A DNA stretch of 64,000 nucleotides from Candidatus Rokuibacteriota bacterium (GTDB lineage Bacteria > Methylomirabilota > Methylomirabilia > Rokubacteriales > CSP1-6), in NCBI GenBank assembly GCA_003220535.1, contig QHSU01000054.1, forward strand, positions 62,001 through 126,000. The letters are read 5' to 3'. Shown here one piece after another: positions 1 through 7,282 of the stretch. The notes beneath the pieces were generated by a model. That model was not told the origin of the DNA. It worked only from the letters and a program-made list of their open reading frames with translations, and made no database searches. The position numbers and the translations under genes are program-made. Each line of letters begins with the position of its first letter. Position 1 is the stretch's first letter.

Positions 1-477
1 GAAGACGCCGAGCGTCTTGCCCAGGAGCTGGGTCAGGAGATCACGGGGCCAGGCGCCGCCCCGCACCTCACGGTCGACGCGCGGGATCCTCCGGGCGGTC
101 GCCAGCATGAGCGCCAATGTGTGCTCGGCCACGGCGAAGGCGTTGACGCCGGGGGTGTTGCAGACCGTGATCCCGTGCCGCCCGGCGGCGTCGAGGTCGA
201 TGTTGTCGGTGCCGGTACCCCAGATCGAGATGAGCTCGAGCTTCCGGCACGCCGCCATCACGCCTTCGGTGAACCGCGCGTGCGCCCGGATGTTGATGGC
301 GACGCGCGCGCTGTCGATGCGCTTGATCAGCTCCGCTTCGTCGTCGGCGCCCCTGGCACTGAAGACGCGCGTCTCGCCGAGTTTCTTGCAGCGGTCGTGC
401 GCGGGCGTGCCGTTGAAGACGGACGGAAAGTCGTCCGGGATGACTATTGTAACGGGTGCCTTGAGGTCGGCGCTCAT
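1..477 (-). CDS. D-2-hydroxyacid (phosphoglycerate-type) dehydrogenase, partial
   Basis: Only the first 159 residues are present; the gene runs off the left edge. It begins at an ATG at 477. The visible part is the substrate-binding domain and the entry to the NAD-binding domain of the D-isomer 2-hydroxyacid dehydrogenase family. Recognisable stretches are GTGTDNIDLDAA (about 89-100) and NTPGVNAFAVAEH (about 107-119). The family oxidises or reduces 2-hydroxy/2-oxo acids with NAD(H); 3-phosphoglycerate or glyoxylate/hydroxypyruvate are plausible substrates. The next gene upstream on the same strand encodes a class V aminotransferase, which would fit serine or glyoxylate metabolism (inference). 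The start lies inside a 70-nt repeat and has no clear Shine-Dalgarno, so the first codons are uncertain. Confidence 0.85.
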   Translation of the reverse strand, partial: MSADLKAPVTIVIPDDFPSVFNGTPAHDRCKKLGETRVFSARGADDEAELIKRIDSARVAINIRAHARFTEGVMAACRKLELISIWGTGTDNIDLDAAGRHGITVCNTPGVNAFAVAEHTLALMLATARRIPRVDREVRGGAWPRDLLTQLLGKTLGVF

Positions 478-518
478 CGGGGGTGGCCTGACTCAAGAGC
501 GACCCGGCTCTGACACGC
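449..518. repeat. 70-nt dispersed repeat, copy A
   Basis: Aligns without gaps to 1791..1860 at 56 of 70 positions (about 80%), counted by eye. This copy covers the start codon and first ten codons of the dehydrogenase and extends upstream of it. The best conserved blocks are the GTGGCCTGA and GCGACCCGGCTC segments. Confidence 0.75.
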
Positions 519-562
519 GCGTTCAACCGTAGGAGCGACCTGGCACCGACCCGACATGCCAA

Positions 563-1777
563 CTATCCCGCGTCGGCGAAGGCCGCCTGCGCGGCGGCCA
601 CACCCGCGCCGGGCTCGCATTTGTAGCCGAGGTCCCGGAGCGCCAGCTCGAGCGCCGACAGGGTCGGCAGCACGTAGTGGGGGCTGGCGGTCATGGCCAT
701 GGTGCCGATGCGTAGGGTGCTGGTGCGCATCTTGTCGAGGCCCGTGCCGATCAGGATGCCGTACTGGTCCCGCATCCGCGCGACGACGGCGGCCGGCTCG
801 ATGGCCTTCGGCGTCTTCACGCACGACACGGTGTTGGACAGCAGCGAGGCGTCGGGAAACATCTCGAGCCCCATCGCGGCGAGGCCGCGCCGCACGGCGC
901 CGCCCGCCACGGCGTGACGGCGGAAGCGGTGGGGCAGCCCTTCCTCGAGGATGAGGCGCGCGGCGACCCGCATCGCGCTGGTGAGGTGTGTCGGGATCGA
1001 CACCGGCTGTCGGCGGGCCGCCCCGTCGGGGACCTTGCCGCCGCGCGACACCGGGATCCAGTGCTCCTTCCACCGGAGCAGGTCGTAGACCAGGCTCGAC
1101 GCCGTGCGCTTGCGTCGCTCCATCGCCGTGAACGCCCGCGGGCTCACCGCGACCAGCCCCATCCCGAGCGGGGCGGCCAGGCACTTCTGCGAGCCGGTCA
1201 TATTGAGGTCGACACCCCACTCGTCGGTGCGCACGTCGATGCCCGCGATCGACGACACGGTGTCGAGGAGGTAGAGCGCGTCGACCGATTTCGCGATGCG
1301 GCCGACGTCCGCCGCCGGATAGGTCGTTCCCGTCGACGTCTCGTTGTGGACGAGCGTGATCGCCTTGGGCCGGAGGCGCTCGGCCTCCCGGGCGAGACGG
1401 TCCATGTCGAGGCGGGCGCCCCACTCGACCGGGAACTCGGTCCAGTCGGCGCCGACCCGGTTCATGATCTCGCGCATCAGCACGCCGAACTGGCCCGCGC
1501 CGACCACGAGCACTCGGTCACCCGGCTCGATCACCGAGAGCGCGCCGGCTTCGAGCGCCGTGCGGCCCGACCCGGGGAGCAGGATGACCTCGCTCTTCGT
1601 CTGGAACACCTCGCGGAGCGCGAGCGTCGTCGGCTCGAGAACTCCCTCGTCGAAGCTCCGGTCGTACTGGATCGCCGAGGGTTGATTCATCGCCTGGATC
1701 ACCGGGAACGGCAGCTCCGTGGGGCCAGGGATCATGAGGACTGGACGCGTGTGGCACTGGGCCCAATTGATCGTCAC
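563..1777 (-). CDS. Class V PLP-dependent aminotransferase (alanine/serine-glyoxylate type)
   Basis: This 404-residue protein has the length and motifs of alanine-glyoxylate/serine-glyoxylate aminotransferases: GPTELP near the N-terminus, HNETSTG (144-150), DTVSS (172-176) and the PLP Schiff-base lysine K198 in TGSQKCLAAP. It would move an amino group from serine or alanine to glyoxylate or a related 2-oxo acid. The start is a GTG preceded by a good AAAGGAGC ribosome binding site. The gene lies directly upstream of the hydroxyacid dehydrogenase on the same strand, so the pair may act in serine/glyoxylate interconversion. Phosphoserine aminotransferase-like activity is possible, as in other class V enzymes paired with a phosphoglycerate dehydrogenase. 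Confidence 0.9.
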   Translation of the reverse strand: MTINWAQCHTRPVLMIPGPTELPFPVIQAMNQPSAIQYDRSFDEGVLEPTTLALREVFQTKSEVILLPGSGRTALEAGALSVIEPGDRVLVVGAGQFGVLMREIMNRVGADWTEFPVEWGARLDMDRLAREAERLRPKAITLVHNETSTGTTYPAADVGRIAKSVDALYLLDTVSSIAGIDVRTDEWGVDLNMTGSQKCLAAPLGMGLVAVSPRAFTAMERRKRTASSLVYDLLRWKEHWIPVSRGGKVPDGAARRQPVSIPTHLTSAMRVAARLILEEGLPHRFRRHAVAGGAVRRGLAAMGLEMFPDASLLSNTVSCVKTPKAIEPAAVVARMRDQYGILIGTGLDKMRTSTLRIGTMAMTASPHYVLPTLSALELALRDLGYKCEPGAGVAAAQAAFADAG

Positions 1778-1790
1778 CTGAAGCTCCTTT

Positions 1791-1860
1791 GTAGCGGGTG
1801 CCGTGAGATCGGCTCAGACCGAGGGTGGCCTGAGAGAGGCGCGACCCGGCTCCGACACGC
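1791..1860. repeat. 70-nt dispersed repeat, copy B
   Basis: The partner of 449..518, in the same orientation. It lies in the non-coding leader upstream of the aminotransferase start, immediately before its ribosome binding site. A conserved leader or promoter function, or a small mobile repeat, are both possible. Confidence 0.75.
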
Positions 1861-1913
1861 CCGAATGTCCCGATTCCCGATCCGCCTTCGCCGCCGGCAT
1901 TTTAGCACGCGCG

Positions 1914-2195
1914 TCAGTGGGCGATGGGCTCGGCGTTGCGGAAGATGAAATAGAGATTGCGCGCGTAGACGAAGAGGCCGGCCGCCTGGCCGAGGATGAA
2001 CACGGGATCGCGCCGATAGAGAGCGTAGGCCAAGAGCGTCATGCCGCCACCGACGGAGAAATACCAGAACGGCCGCGGCACCACGCTCTTGCCCTGACGC
2101 TCGGACGCGATCCACTGGATGAGAAAGCGCGCCGAGAACAGCGCCTGGCCGAGAAATCCGACGGCGAGCCAAAGCTGATCGGTGGTCATCGTCAC
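1914..2195 (-). CDS. LAB_N domain membrane protein (lipid-A-disaccharide synthase N-terminal-like)
   Basis: A 93-residue integral membrane protein with three hydrophobic segments. It matches the small LAB_N family, in which a domain found at the N-terminus of some LpxB proteins occurs alone. Typical features are the FLIQWIASERQGKSVVP stretch (about 24-40), followed by FWYFS and a C-terminal YARNLYF segment. Family members are thought to be linked to lipid A or lipid-linked sugar metabolism, but no activity is proven. No glycosyltransferase or lpx gene lies beside it here, so its role cannot be set from context. Confidence 0.8.
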   Translation of the reverse strand: MTMTTDQLWLAVGFLGQALFSARFLIQWIASERQGKSVVPRPFWYFSVGGGMTLLAYALYRRDPVFILGQAAGLFVYARNLYFIFRNAEPIAH

Positions 2196-2265
2196 ACCCT
2201 CATCGTGGCGCTCGATCGTTGGGCGGTCGCGCGGGAGAGCCGGGTCGGATCGGTGACGGGGGAGC

Positions 2266-2619
2266 TTACGAGGCGCGACTGAACATCGCGCGGAGGACGT
2301 TGTAGGCCTTGCGGACGTCCTCTGGACGACGGCGGCCCGAGACGAGGGCGAAGATCTTCTCGGCCTCCTCGGTCGGAACCGTGCTGTTCTTGTCGCCGAC
2401 GTCGGTGAGATCGCGAAGGGGAACCTCGAGAGCGACCGACACGCGGTAGAGACTGTCGATGGAAATCGACTTCTCGCCGCGCTCGACCTCGCCGATGAAT
2501 TTCCCGCTGAGCCCGGATCCTTTGCCGAGCCGCTCCTGGCTGAGCGCGCGTTGCTTGCGCAGGGCGCGGAGGCGCTGGCCGAGAAATCTTCTGACGTGCT
2601 TGACGGCGCGCTCTGTCAC
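2266..2619 (-). CDS. XRE-family transcriptional regulator
   Basis: A 117-residue protein with an N-terminal Cro/C1-type helix-turn-helix (about residues 11-70: LGQRLRALRKQRALSQERLG, then GLSGKFIGEVERGEKSISI). The C-terminal part is short and helical with no recognised ligand domain. The start is GTG, with an AGGAGG about 11 nt upstream, rather far. The upstream DNA carries alternating GTGGTT/AACCAC half-sites at 2638..2669 that overlap the ribosome binding site region, so autorepression is likely. Its other targets are unknown; the Rieske/DsbA-Sec pair lies immediately upstream on the same strand. Confidence 0.85.
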   Translation of the reverse strand: MTERAVKHVRRFLGQRLRALRKQRALSQERLGKGSGLSGKFIGEVERGEKSISIDSLYRVSVALEVPLRDLTDVGDKNSTVPTEEAEKIFALVSGRRRPEDVRKAYNVLRAMFSRAS

Positions 2620-2637
2620 GGGTCCGTGTTCCTCCTC

Positions 2638-2669
2638 GTGGTTTCTACGTTAACCACCTTTCCGTGGTT
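2638..2669. promoter_or_regulatory. Putative operator: GTGGTT/AACCAC inverted repeats
   Basis: GTGGTT at 2638-2643, AACCAC at 2652-2657 and GTGGTT at 2664-2669 form two overlapping inverted repeats with 8-nt and 6-nt centres, just upstream of the XRE gene. A weaker AACC half-site follows at 2674-2677. The position suits an autoregulatory operator; binding is inferred, not shown. Confidence 0.5.
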
Positions 2670-2757
2670 TCGCAACCGTTCATGGAACCTCGGTGCCGTT
2701 CGCGTGAGTGGCCTTCGTCCGAGAAGATCCGCTCGGCGAGGCTCGTCGCCGCGTCGC

Positions 2758-3066
2758 TTACGAAAGATCGATCTCGACCGCGCTGCCGTTCACCCGGACC
2801 GGGTAGATCGACACCGCCAGACCCGGCGCGACGCGGCAGGCGCCGCTCGCGAGATCGAAGTCGTACCCGTGCCACGGGCACACGACGGCGTCGCCCTCGA
2901 GCCAACCTTCGGCGAGCGGCCCATCCTCGTGGGGGCAGGTCGGGCTGCACGCGAAGAAGCGTCCGTCGCCGGCGTTGAAGACGGCGACCGTCAGGCCGTC
3001 GCGCTCGATCAGCGTGCCCTGGCCGACACCGATGTCGGCGACCTCGGCGACCTTGACGTACGCCAT
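2758..3066 (-). CDS. Rieske [2Fe-2S] ferredoxin-like protein
   Basis: A 102-residue single-domain Rieske protein. The cluster ligands are visible as C44-x-H46 in CPHEDGPL and C63-x2-H66 in CPWHGYDF. There is no signal peptide, so it is cytoplasmic and resembles the soluble ferredoxins of ring-hydroxylating dioxygenases or NirD-like subunits. It would carry single electrons to a partner oxygenase or reductase; none is encoded nearby. Its ATG shares one base with the TGA stop of the upstream selenoprotein gene (TGATG), so the two are translationally coupled and may act in the same redox process. Confidence 0.9.
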   Translation of the reverse strand: MAYVKVAEVADIGVGQGTLIERDGLTVAVFNAGDGRFFACSPTCPHEDGPLAEGWLEGDAVVCPWHGYDFDLASGACRVAPGLAVSIYPVRVNGSAVEIDLS

Positions 3067-3644
3067 CAGCGGCGCGTCTTCTTCAGCGCGGCCTCGATGA
3101 TCGCCCGGAACTCCTCAGTGGTGGTGGCGCCGACGACCAGCTGGTCGTTGACGAGGAACGTGGGCGTGCTGTTGATCCCGAGGGCCTGGGCCTGGGCGAT
3201 GTCCCGCTCGACGTCGGGCGCGAACCGCCGCTCGTCGAGGCAGCGAGTGAACTCGTCACGGTCGAGGCCGACCTCGGCCGCGTAGCGCAACAGATCGGGG
3301 CGCCGGAAGGCGGGTTGCCCCTCGAAGAGCCGATCGTGGTACGGCCAGTATTTTCCGACGGCGCCGGCGCAGCGCGCCGCTTCGTGCGCGGGCCGCGCCA
3401 GTGTGTGCATCGGTAGCGGTCGGTCCTTGAAGATGAGGCGGACGCGACCCTCGTACTCCTGGAGAATCTGGGCCAGCGACCGCTGGACCTGTTGGCAGTA
3501 CGGTCACTGATAGTCGGAGAACTCCACGATGGTCACCGGCGCGCCGGCCGGACCTTTGGTCATGCTCGGATGCGTCGTGAGCTCGACCTGCGCGCGCGCC
3601 CTCGTCGTCGACAGGGCGAGGCACAGCAGCAGGGACAGGATCAT
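3066..3644 (-). CDS. DsbA-like thiol-disulfide selenoprotein (U-P-Y-C active site)
   Basis: Read through an in-frame TGA (plus positions 3504-3506), this gives a 192-residue DsbA/thioredoxin-fold protein. It has a signal peptide (LLLCLALSTTRARA, cleavage near 18), then TIVEFSDYQ, then the active site U47-P-Y-C50, a helical insertion and a cis-Pro loop (NSTPTF). Relatives have FSDYQCPYC at this point, so selenocysteine replaces the nucleophilic Cys. Homology continues without a break on both sides of the TGA. It should be an exported oxidoreductase or disulfide isomerase. A hairpin with a GGTC loop follows 23-26 nt after the TGA. The ATG at 3644 gives a good signal peptide but has only a weak Shine-Dalgarno. 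It is coupled to the Rieske gene. Confidence 0.88.
3470..3489 (-). promoter_or_regulatory. Candidate bacterial SECIS element of the DsbA-like gene
   Basis: Counting from the base after the TGA on the minus strand, CCAGC (+18 to +22) pairs with GCTGG (+27 to +31) around a GGTC loop. Two further G-C pairs lie beyond a single mismatch. Distance and a GG-containing apical loop resemble the E. coli fdhF element, whose loop I recall as AGGUCU. Folding was done by eye. Confidence 0.55.
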
Positions 3645-3755
3645 GCCGAACGGCCTGTAGTACACTCGCGGCGACCGACCGGGGCAGAGCGACACGCACC
3701 TCACGGACCGAGGATACGATGCGCCCGTGCGCATCGCAACGGGCAGGGAGGAGCC

Positions 3756-4214
3756 ATGGACGATCTGATCGGGCTCGTGTTCGGCACCTATCCCTCGTGG
3801 TCCCATCTGGTGGTCCGCGTCGTGCTCGGCATCATCTTTTTTGCCCACGGCGCTCAGAAGACGTTCGGCTGGTTCGGCGGCCATGGACTGTCGGCGACCA
3901 TCGGAGGCTTCCGGCAGATGAGCGTTCCCCCCGCCGCCACCGTCATCGCCGCGTTCACCGAGTGCTTCGGGGGCCTCGCCATGATCGTGGGCCTCCTGGC
4001 TCGCCCGGCAGCGCTCGGGCTGGTCGCGGTGATGGTCGTGGCCATCGTGAAGGTCCACGGGAAGCACGGATTCTTCCTCAACTTCTCGATGGCCCCGGGC
4101 AAGGGCCACGGGTACGAGTACAACCTGGCGTTGATGGCGATGGCGCTGTCCATCCTCATCGGCGGCGCCGGCGCCATTTCGATCGACCGACTGATCGTGC
4201 CCTTCGGCGACTAG
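3756..4214 (+). CDS. DoxX family membrane protein
   Basis: A 152-residue four-helix membrane protein of the DoxX family. Diagnostic stretches are RVVLGIIFFAHGAQKTFGWFGG near the start (split here by the first helix), the FTECFGGLAMIVGLLARPAA segment and the KVHGKHGFF loop. DoxX-like proteins lie in the inner membrane and have been linked to thiosulfate:quinone oxidoreduction and to redox homeostasis, but most have no known activity. The ATG at 3756 is preceded by GGGAGGAG. It is divergent from the selenoprotein DsbA gene across about 110 nt, so a shared redox-linked control is possible but not shown. The holin-like gene follows after 6 nt. Confidence 0.85.
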   Translation: MDDLIGLVFGTYPSWSHLVVRVVLGIIFFAHGAQKTFGWFGGHGLSATIGGFRQMSVPPAATVIAAFTECFGGLAMIVGLLARPAALGLVAVMVVAIVKVHGKHGFFLNFSMAPGKGHGYEYNLALMAMALSILIGGAGAISIDRLIVPFGD

Positions 4215-4220
4215 GTTCCC

Positions 4221-4586
4221 GTGGGCTTCGTGGCGCGTGTGATCGTGAACGCCCTGATGATCTATCTCGCGGCCCGTATCGTGCCGGGCATCGTGCTGCG
4301 CGGCGAGCCGCTCTGGCCGGCGCTGCTCGCCGGGCTCGTCCTGGCGCTCGTCAACGCGGTGGTGCGTCCCCTGCTGGTCCTGCTCACGTTCCCGCTGACG
4401 CTCGTGACGCTCGGTCTCTTCCTGTTCGTGCTGAACGCGTTCTGCCTGTGGCTGACGTCGGTGATCGTGCCGGGGTTCGACGTCCACGGCTTTCGGGCGG
4501 CGTTCCTCGGCGCGCTCCTGATCACGGTCGTGAGCTGGGCGCTGACGGTGTTCGTCAGCGACAGCGGGCGCCTGGGCCGGCTCTAG
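4221..4586 (+). CDS. Phage-holin-IV-like (PhageHol4_2) small membrane protein
   Basis: A 121-residue protein with four hydrophobic segments and the family motif NAVVRPLLVLLTFPLT (about 45-60). It belongs to the widespread chromosomal family named after phage holin superfamily IV; most members are housekeeping membrane proteins of unknown role, and no phage gene is near. The start is GTG at 4221, six bases after the DoxX stop, so the two genes probably form one transcript. Confidence 0.82.
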   Translation: MGFVARVIVNALMIYLAARIVPGIVLRGEPLWPALLAGLVLALVNAVVRPLLVLLTFPLTLVTLGLFLFVLNAFCLWLTSVIVPGFDVHGFRAAFLGALLITVVSWALTVFVSDSGRLGRL

Positions 4587-4598
4587 GATCGCCGCCGT

Positions 4599-5366
4599 TC
4601 AGGCCGCGCGCCCGCCTTCCTCGGTGAGCGCGGTGATCACGTAGGTCCCGCTTTTCTCGTCGCGCTCGAGCGTGACGATCTTCTGCTTGGCGGCCTCTTC
4701 GAGCAGCTTCGAGAAGGTCGAGAAGCCGTAGTAGGACTCGTTGAAGGCGGGATTCTTGCGGATCATCGTCTGCTTGACCATGGAGCCCCAGAGGGTCTCT
4801 TTGTTCTCGCGCTGCAGGGCCTGGATGGCGTCGATGAGTTGGGCCATCGCCTCGGCCTTCTTCTCGGGCAGCCCCCGCAACAGGGTCGTCTTCTTGGTGT
4901 CGCGGATGAGGTCCTCGTAAAAGATGAACTCGTCGCAGTTGGCCACCAGCAAGTCGGAGGACGACGACTTGACGCCGAGACCGATCACGTAGCGATCGTT
5001 CTCGCGAAGCTTGGAGACGAGCGGCGAGAAGTCCGAGTCGCCTGACACCAGGGCGAAGCTGTCGATGTGCGTTTTCCCGTAGGCCAGGTCGAGCGCGTCG
5101 ACGACCATCCGGATGTCGGCGGAGTTCTTGCCGCTGTAGCGCGATTGCGGGACGTCGATCAGCTCGATCGCCCACTCGTGGAACGGTCGCTTGTACTCGG
5201 TGAACCGGTTCCAGTCGGCATAGGCGCGCCGCACGATGATCTTGCCCTTCTCGAGGAGCCGCTCGAGGACCAGCTTGAGCTCGAACTGCTTGTACTGCGC
5301 TTCCTTGACCCCGCGGGCGATGTTCTCGAAGTCGATGAACATCGCCAGCTTTCGTTCCCCGTTCAT
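4599..5366 (-). CDS. NYN (PIN-like) domain protein with C-terminal OST-HTH/LOTUS-like domain
   Basis: A 255-residue cytoplasmic protein. Residues 5-150 form a NYN ribonuclease-like domain with the acidic set expected of the fold: D12 and N15 in FIDFEN, D84 in ADIRMVVDAL, and D110/D112 in SGDSDFSPL. About 175-245 looks like an OST-HTH/LOTUS domain (LIDAIQALQREN, then SMVKQTMIRKNPAFNESYYGF). This is the LabA/DUF88-type architecture, generally taken to act on RNA. The ATG at 5366 follows AAGGACAGG. It converges with the holin-like gene, and nothing nearby indicates its substrate. Confidence 0.88.
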   Translation of the reverse strand: MNGERKLAMFIDFENIARGVKEAQYKQFELKLVLERLLEKGKIIVRRAYADWNRFTEYKRPFHEWAIELIDVPQSRYSGKNSADIRMVVDALDLAYGKTHIDSFALVSGDSDFSPLVSKLRENDRYVIGLGVKSSSSDLLVANCDEFIFYEDLIRDTKKTTLLRGLPEKKAEAMAQLIDAIQALQRENKETLWGSMVKQTMIRKNPAFNESYYGFSTFSKLLEEAAKQKIVTLERDEKSGTYVITALTEEGGRAA

Positions 5367-5472
5367 CCCATCCTGTCCTTTCGGCCGGCGCTCCGGGCGT
5401 CGTGGGCGCGCGGCATCTTCACCGATTATACGGCGCGACTCCGTCGGGGCCCGAAAGCTTCTGGAGGCGTTG

Positions 5473-5478
5473 TATAGT
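5473..5478 (+). promoter_or_regulatory. Possible -10 box (TATAGT)
   Basis: TATAGT lies 43 nt upstream of the ATG of the sulfite-oxidase-fold gene. No convincing -35 hexamer is seen. The same TATAGT/TATACT form recurs upstream of several other genes in this window. Confidence 0.35.
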
Positions 5479-5521
5479 GGAACGCGATGGGAACGCGCTC
5501 GACGTGGTCGAGAGGCCGCCG

Positions 5522-6163
5522 ATGAAGCCGATCGATCCCGCCCTGGCCGGTCGCGTCCCACCGGGACAGACGTTGACGGCCAAGTGGCCGGTCCTCACGT
5601 ACGGCCGCACGCCGCGGTTCGATCCCGCCCGCTGGACGTTCCGCTGCTTCGGCCTGGTGGAGCGCCCCACGACCTGGACATGGCCTGAGTTCCTCGAGTT
5701 CCCGCGGGTGACGATCACGTCCGACGTCCACTGCGTGACGCGCTGGTCGAAGCTGGACAACGTGTGGGAGGGCGTGCCCATCCGGGAGATCGTGAATCGG
5801 GTGAAGCCGCAGCCCGAAGCGAAGTTCGTCATGCAGCACGCCGACCCGGACTACACGACCAACACGACGCTCGCGGACCTCGTGCGGGACGACGTGCTGC
5901 TGGCCCTCAAGCACGACGGCCGCGACCTCGAGCCGGACCACGGCGGGCCGATGCGCCTGGTCGTTCCCAAGCTCTACTTCTGGAAGAGCGCGAAGTGGCT
6001 CCGGGCCTTCGAATTCCTCGACGTCAACCCGCCCGGCTTCTGGGAGCAGAACGGCTATCACATGAACGCCGACCCCTGGACGGAAGAGCGCTACTCCGAT
6101 CAGGAGACGCGGGCGATGCAGCAGATGCGCTCGGAAGCTGCGCGCCGCCGGCGCGAGGGCTGA
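5522..6163 (+). CDS. Sulfite oxidase-fold molybdopterin-dependent oxidoreductase
   Basis: A 213-residue protein made of the SUOX/MsrP molybdopterin-binding domain alone. C71 in TSDVHCVTRWSKLDN is the expected molybdenum thiolate ligand, and VWEGVPIREI follows as in YedY/MsrP relatives. It has no signal peptide, haem domain or Mo-Co dimerisation domain, so it is smaller than classical sulfite oxidase and probably cytoplasmic. The substrate is unknown; sulfite or S-/N-oxides are possible. The ATG at 5522 has a weak ribosome binding site. It stands alone between divergent and convergent neighbours. Confidence 0.87.
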   Translation: MKPIDPALAGRVPPGQTLTAKWPVLTYGRTPRFDPARWTFRCFGLVERPTTWTWPEFLEFPRVTITSDVHCVTRWSKLDNVWEGVPIREIVNRVKPQPEAKFVMQHADPDYTTNTTLADLVRDDVLLALKHDGRDLEPDHGGPMRLVVPKLYFWKSAKWLRAFEFLDVNPPGFWEQNGYHMNADPWTEERYSDQETRAMQQMRSEAARRRREG

Positions 6164-6210
6164 GGCGCGCCGTGGCCACGCGTCCGGCTCCGTCACCCAC
6201 TCGCCCGAAT

Positions 6211-6229
6211 CGCAGCTCTTCGAGCTGCG
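6211..6229. terminator. Hairpin after the SUOX-fold gene
   Basis: CGCAGCTC and GAGCTGCG form a perfect 8-bp stem with a TTC loop, 48 nt past the stop, between two convergent genes. No T-run follows, so it is only a possible terminator. Confidence 0.35.
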
Positions 6230-6314
6230 CGCGGGACTCGGAGGTCCCACTACGCCGCACGCGTGGCCCCGGCGCACCTCACCCCTCGCGGCAAAGCGCG
6301 CAAGCGTAAAGGGG

Positions 6315-7139
6315 TCAGGGGGTGAGGAAGTCGTGGAGGAGGGATTGGAACATGGCCGGCTGGTCGCCGGGGACGGTGTGCCCGGCGCCGGCGACCTCGG
6401 CGAGGCGCGCATTGGGATTCTCGTCGAGCATCCGCTTGGCCGTCTCCGCCGACAGCACATCGGAATCGGCACCCCGCACGAGCAGGATCGGGCAGGTGAT
6501 GGCGCGCCAGAGCGGCCAGAGATCGATCGGATCTCGCCATCGCCCCGAGCGCACCGCGTCGCGCAGGCCGCGATCGTACTTCCAGGTGAGGCCGCCCGGT
6601 GCTGGCCGCGTGCCGTGCTGGACCCGATGGTGCAGCATCGGTTCCGTGTAGTTCGGGTTGGTCGCGCGCTGGAACGCGATGGCCGCCTCGAGACTCGGGA
6701 AGAGCTCCGGTGCCTGCGCCATGAGCGCGCCCACGCGCCGCAGACCCACCTGGGAGATGTCGGGGCCGATGTCGACGACCACGAGCCGGTCCACGAGGTG
6801 TGACGCCAGGCCGGCCCAGGCGATCGCCACGCGGCCGCCCATCGAGAGCCCGACGATCGACGCCCGCGCGAGTCCCAGGGTGTCGGCGAACGCGGTGAGG
6901 TCGCCGGCCATCGCCGCGACGGTGTAATCAGCATCGGGCGCCGGGTCGGAATCACCGTGGCCCCGCTGGTCGAGCGCCAGGACGCGGTAGCGCGAGGCGA
7001 GCGCGCCGGCCTCCTCGTCCCAGGTGCGTGCATGGCCGGTGACGCCGTGGAGCATGAGGAGGGCGGGCGCTGTCGACGCGCCCCATTCGGTGTAGTGAAA
7101 CCGCTGGCCCTGCAGGACGACGATCCGATCGGTATGCAT
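6315..7139 (-). CDS. Alpha/beta-fold hydrolase
   Basis: A 274-residue alpha/beta hydrolase with the oxyanion region LMLHGVTGHARTWD, ALDQRGHGDSD, the nucleophile elbow GLSMGG (S99) and a C-terminal GAGHTVPGD histidine (about H254). The family hydrolyses esters, lactones, amides or C-C bonds; the sequence does not decide which. I chose the ATG at 7139 because the fold begins directly after it; an in-frame ORF continues upstream to 7220 but has no family similarity. It is divergent from a lipoprotein gene. Confidence 0.88.
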   Translation of the reverse strand: MHTDRIVVLQGQRFHYTEWGASTAPALLMLHGVTGHARTWDEEAGALASRYRVLALDQRGHGDSDPAPDADYTVAAMAGDLTAFADTLGLARASIVGLSMGGRVAIAWAGLASHLVDRLVVVDIGPDISQVGLRRVGALMAQAPELFPSLEAAIAFQRATNPNYTEPMLHHRVQHGTRPAPGGLTWKYDRGLRDAVRSGRWRDPIDLWPLWRAITCPILLVRGADSDVLSAETAKRMLDENPNARLAEVAGAGHTVPGDQPAMFQSLLHDFLTP

Positions 7140-7282
7140 GCCAAATTCTAGCAGGGAAGACGCGCGGATCATCGCGGCTCCATCCAACTCGCCAGGACGG
7201 GTTGACGGGTAGCCGTACACTTCTAGGTAGCCGATCGATGATCCACGCTCATTCGCTGCGGTGGTGCGGGGATGGCGCGATC

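Noticed and set aside
4221-4586. Holin-like gene as a sign of a prophage
   Set aside because: The family is common on chromosomes and no phage structural, lysis or integrase gene is near.
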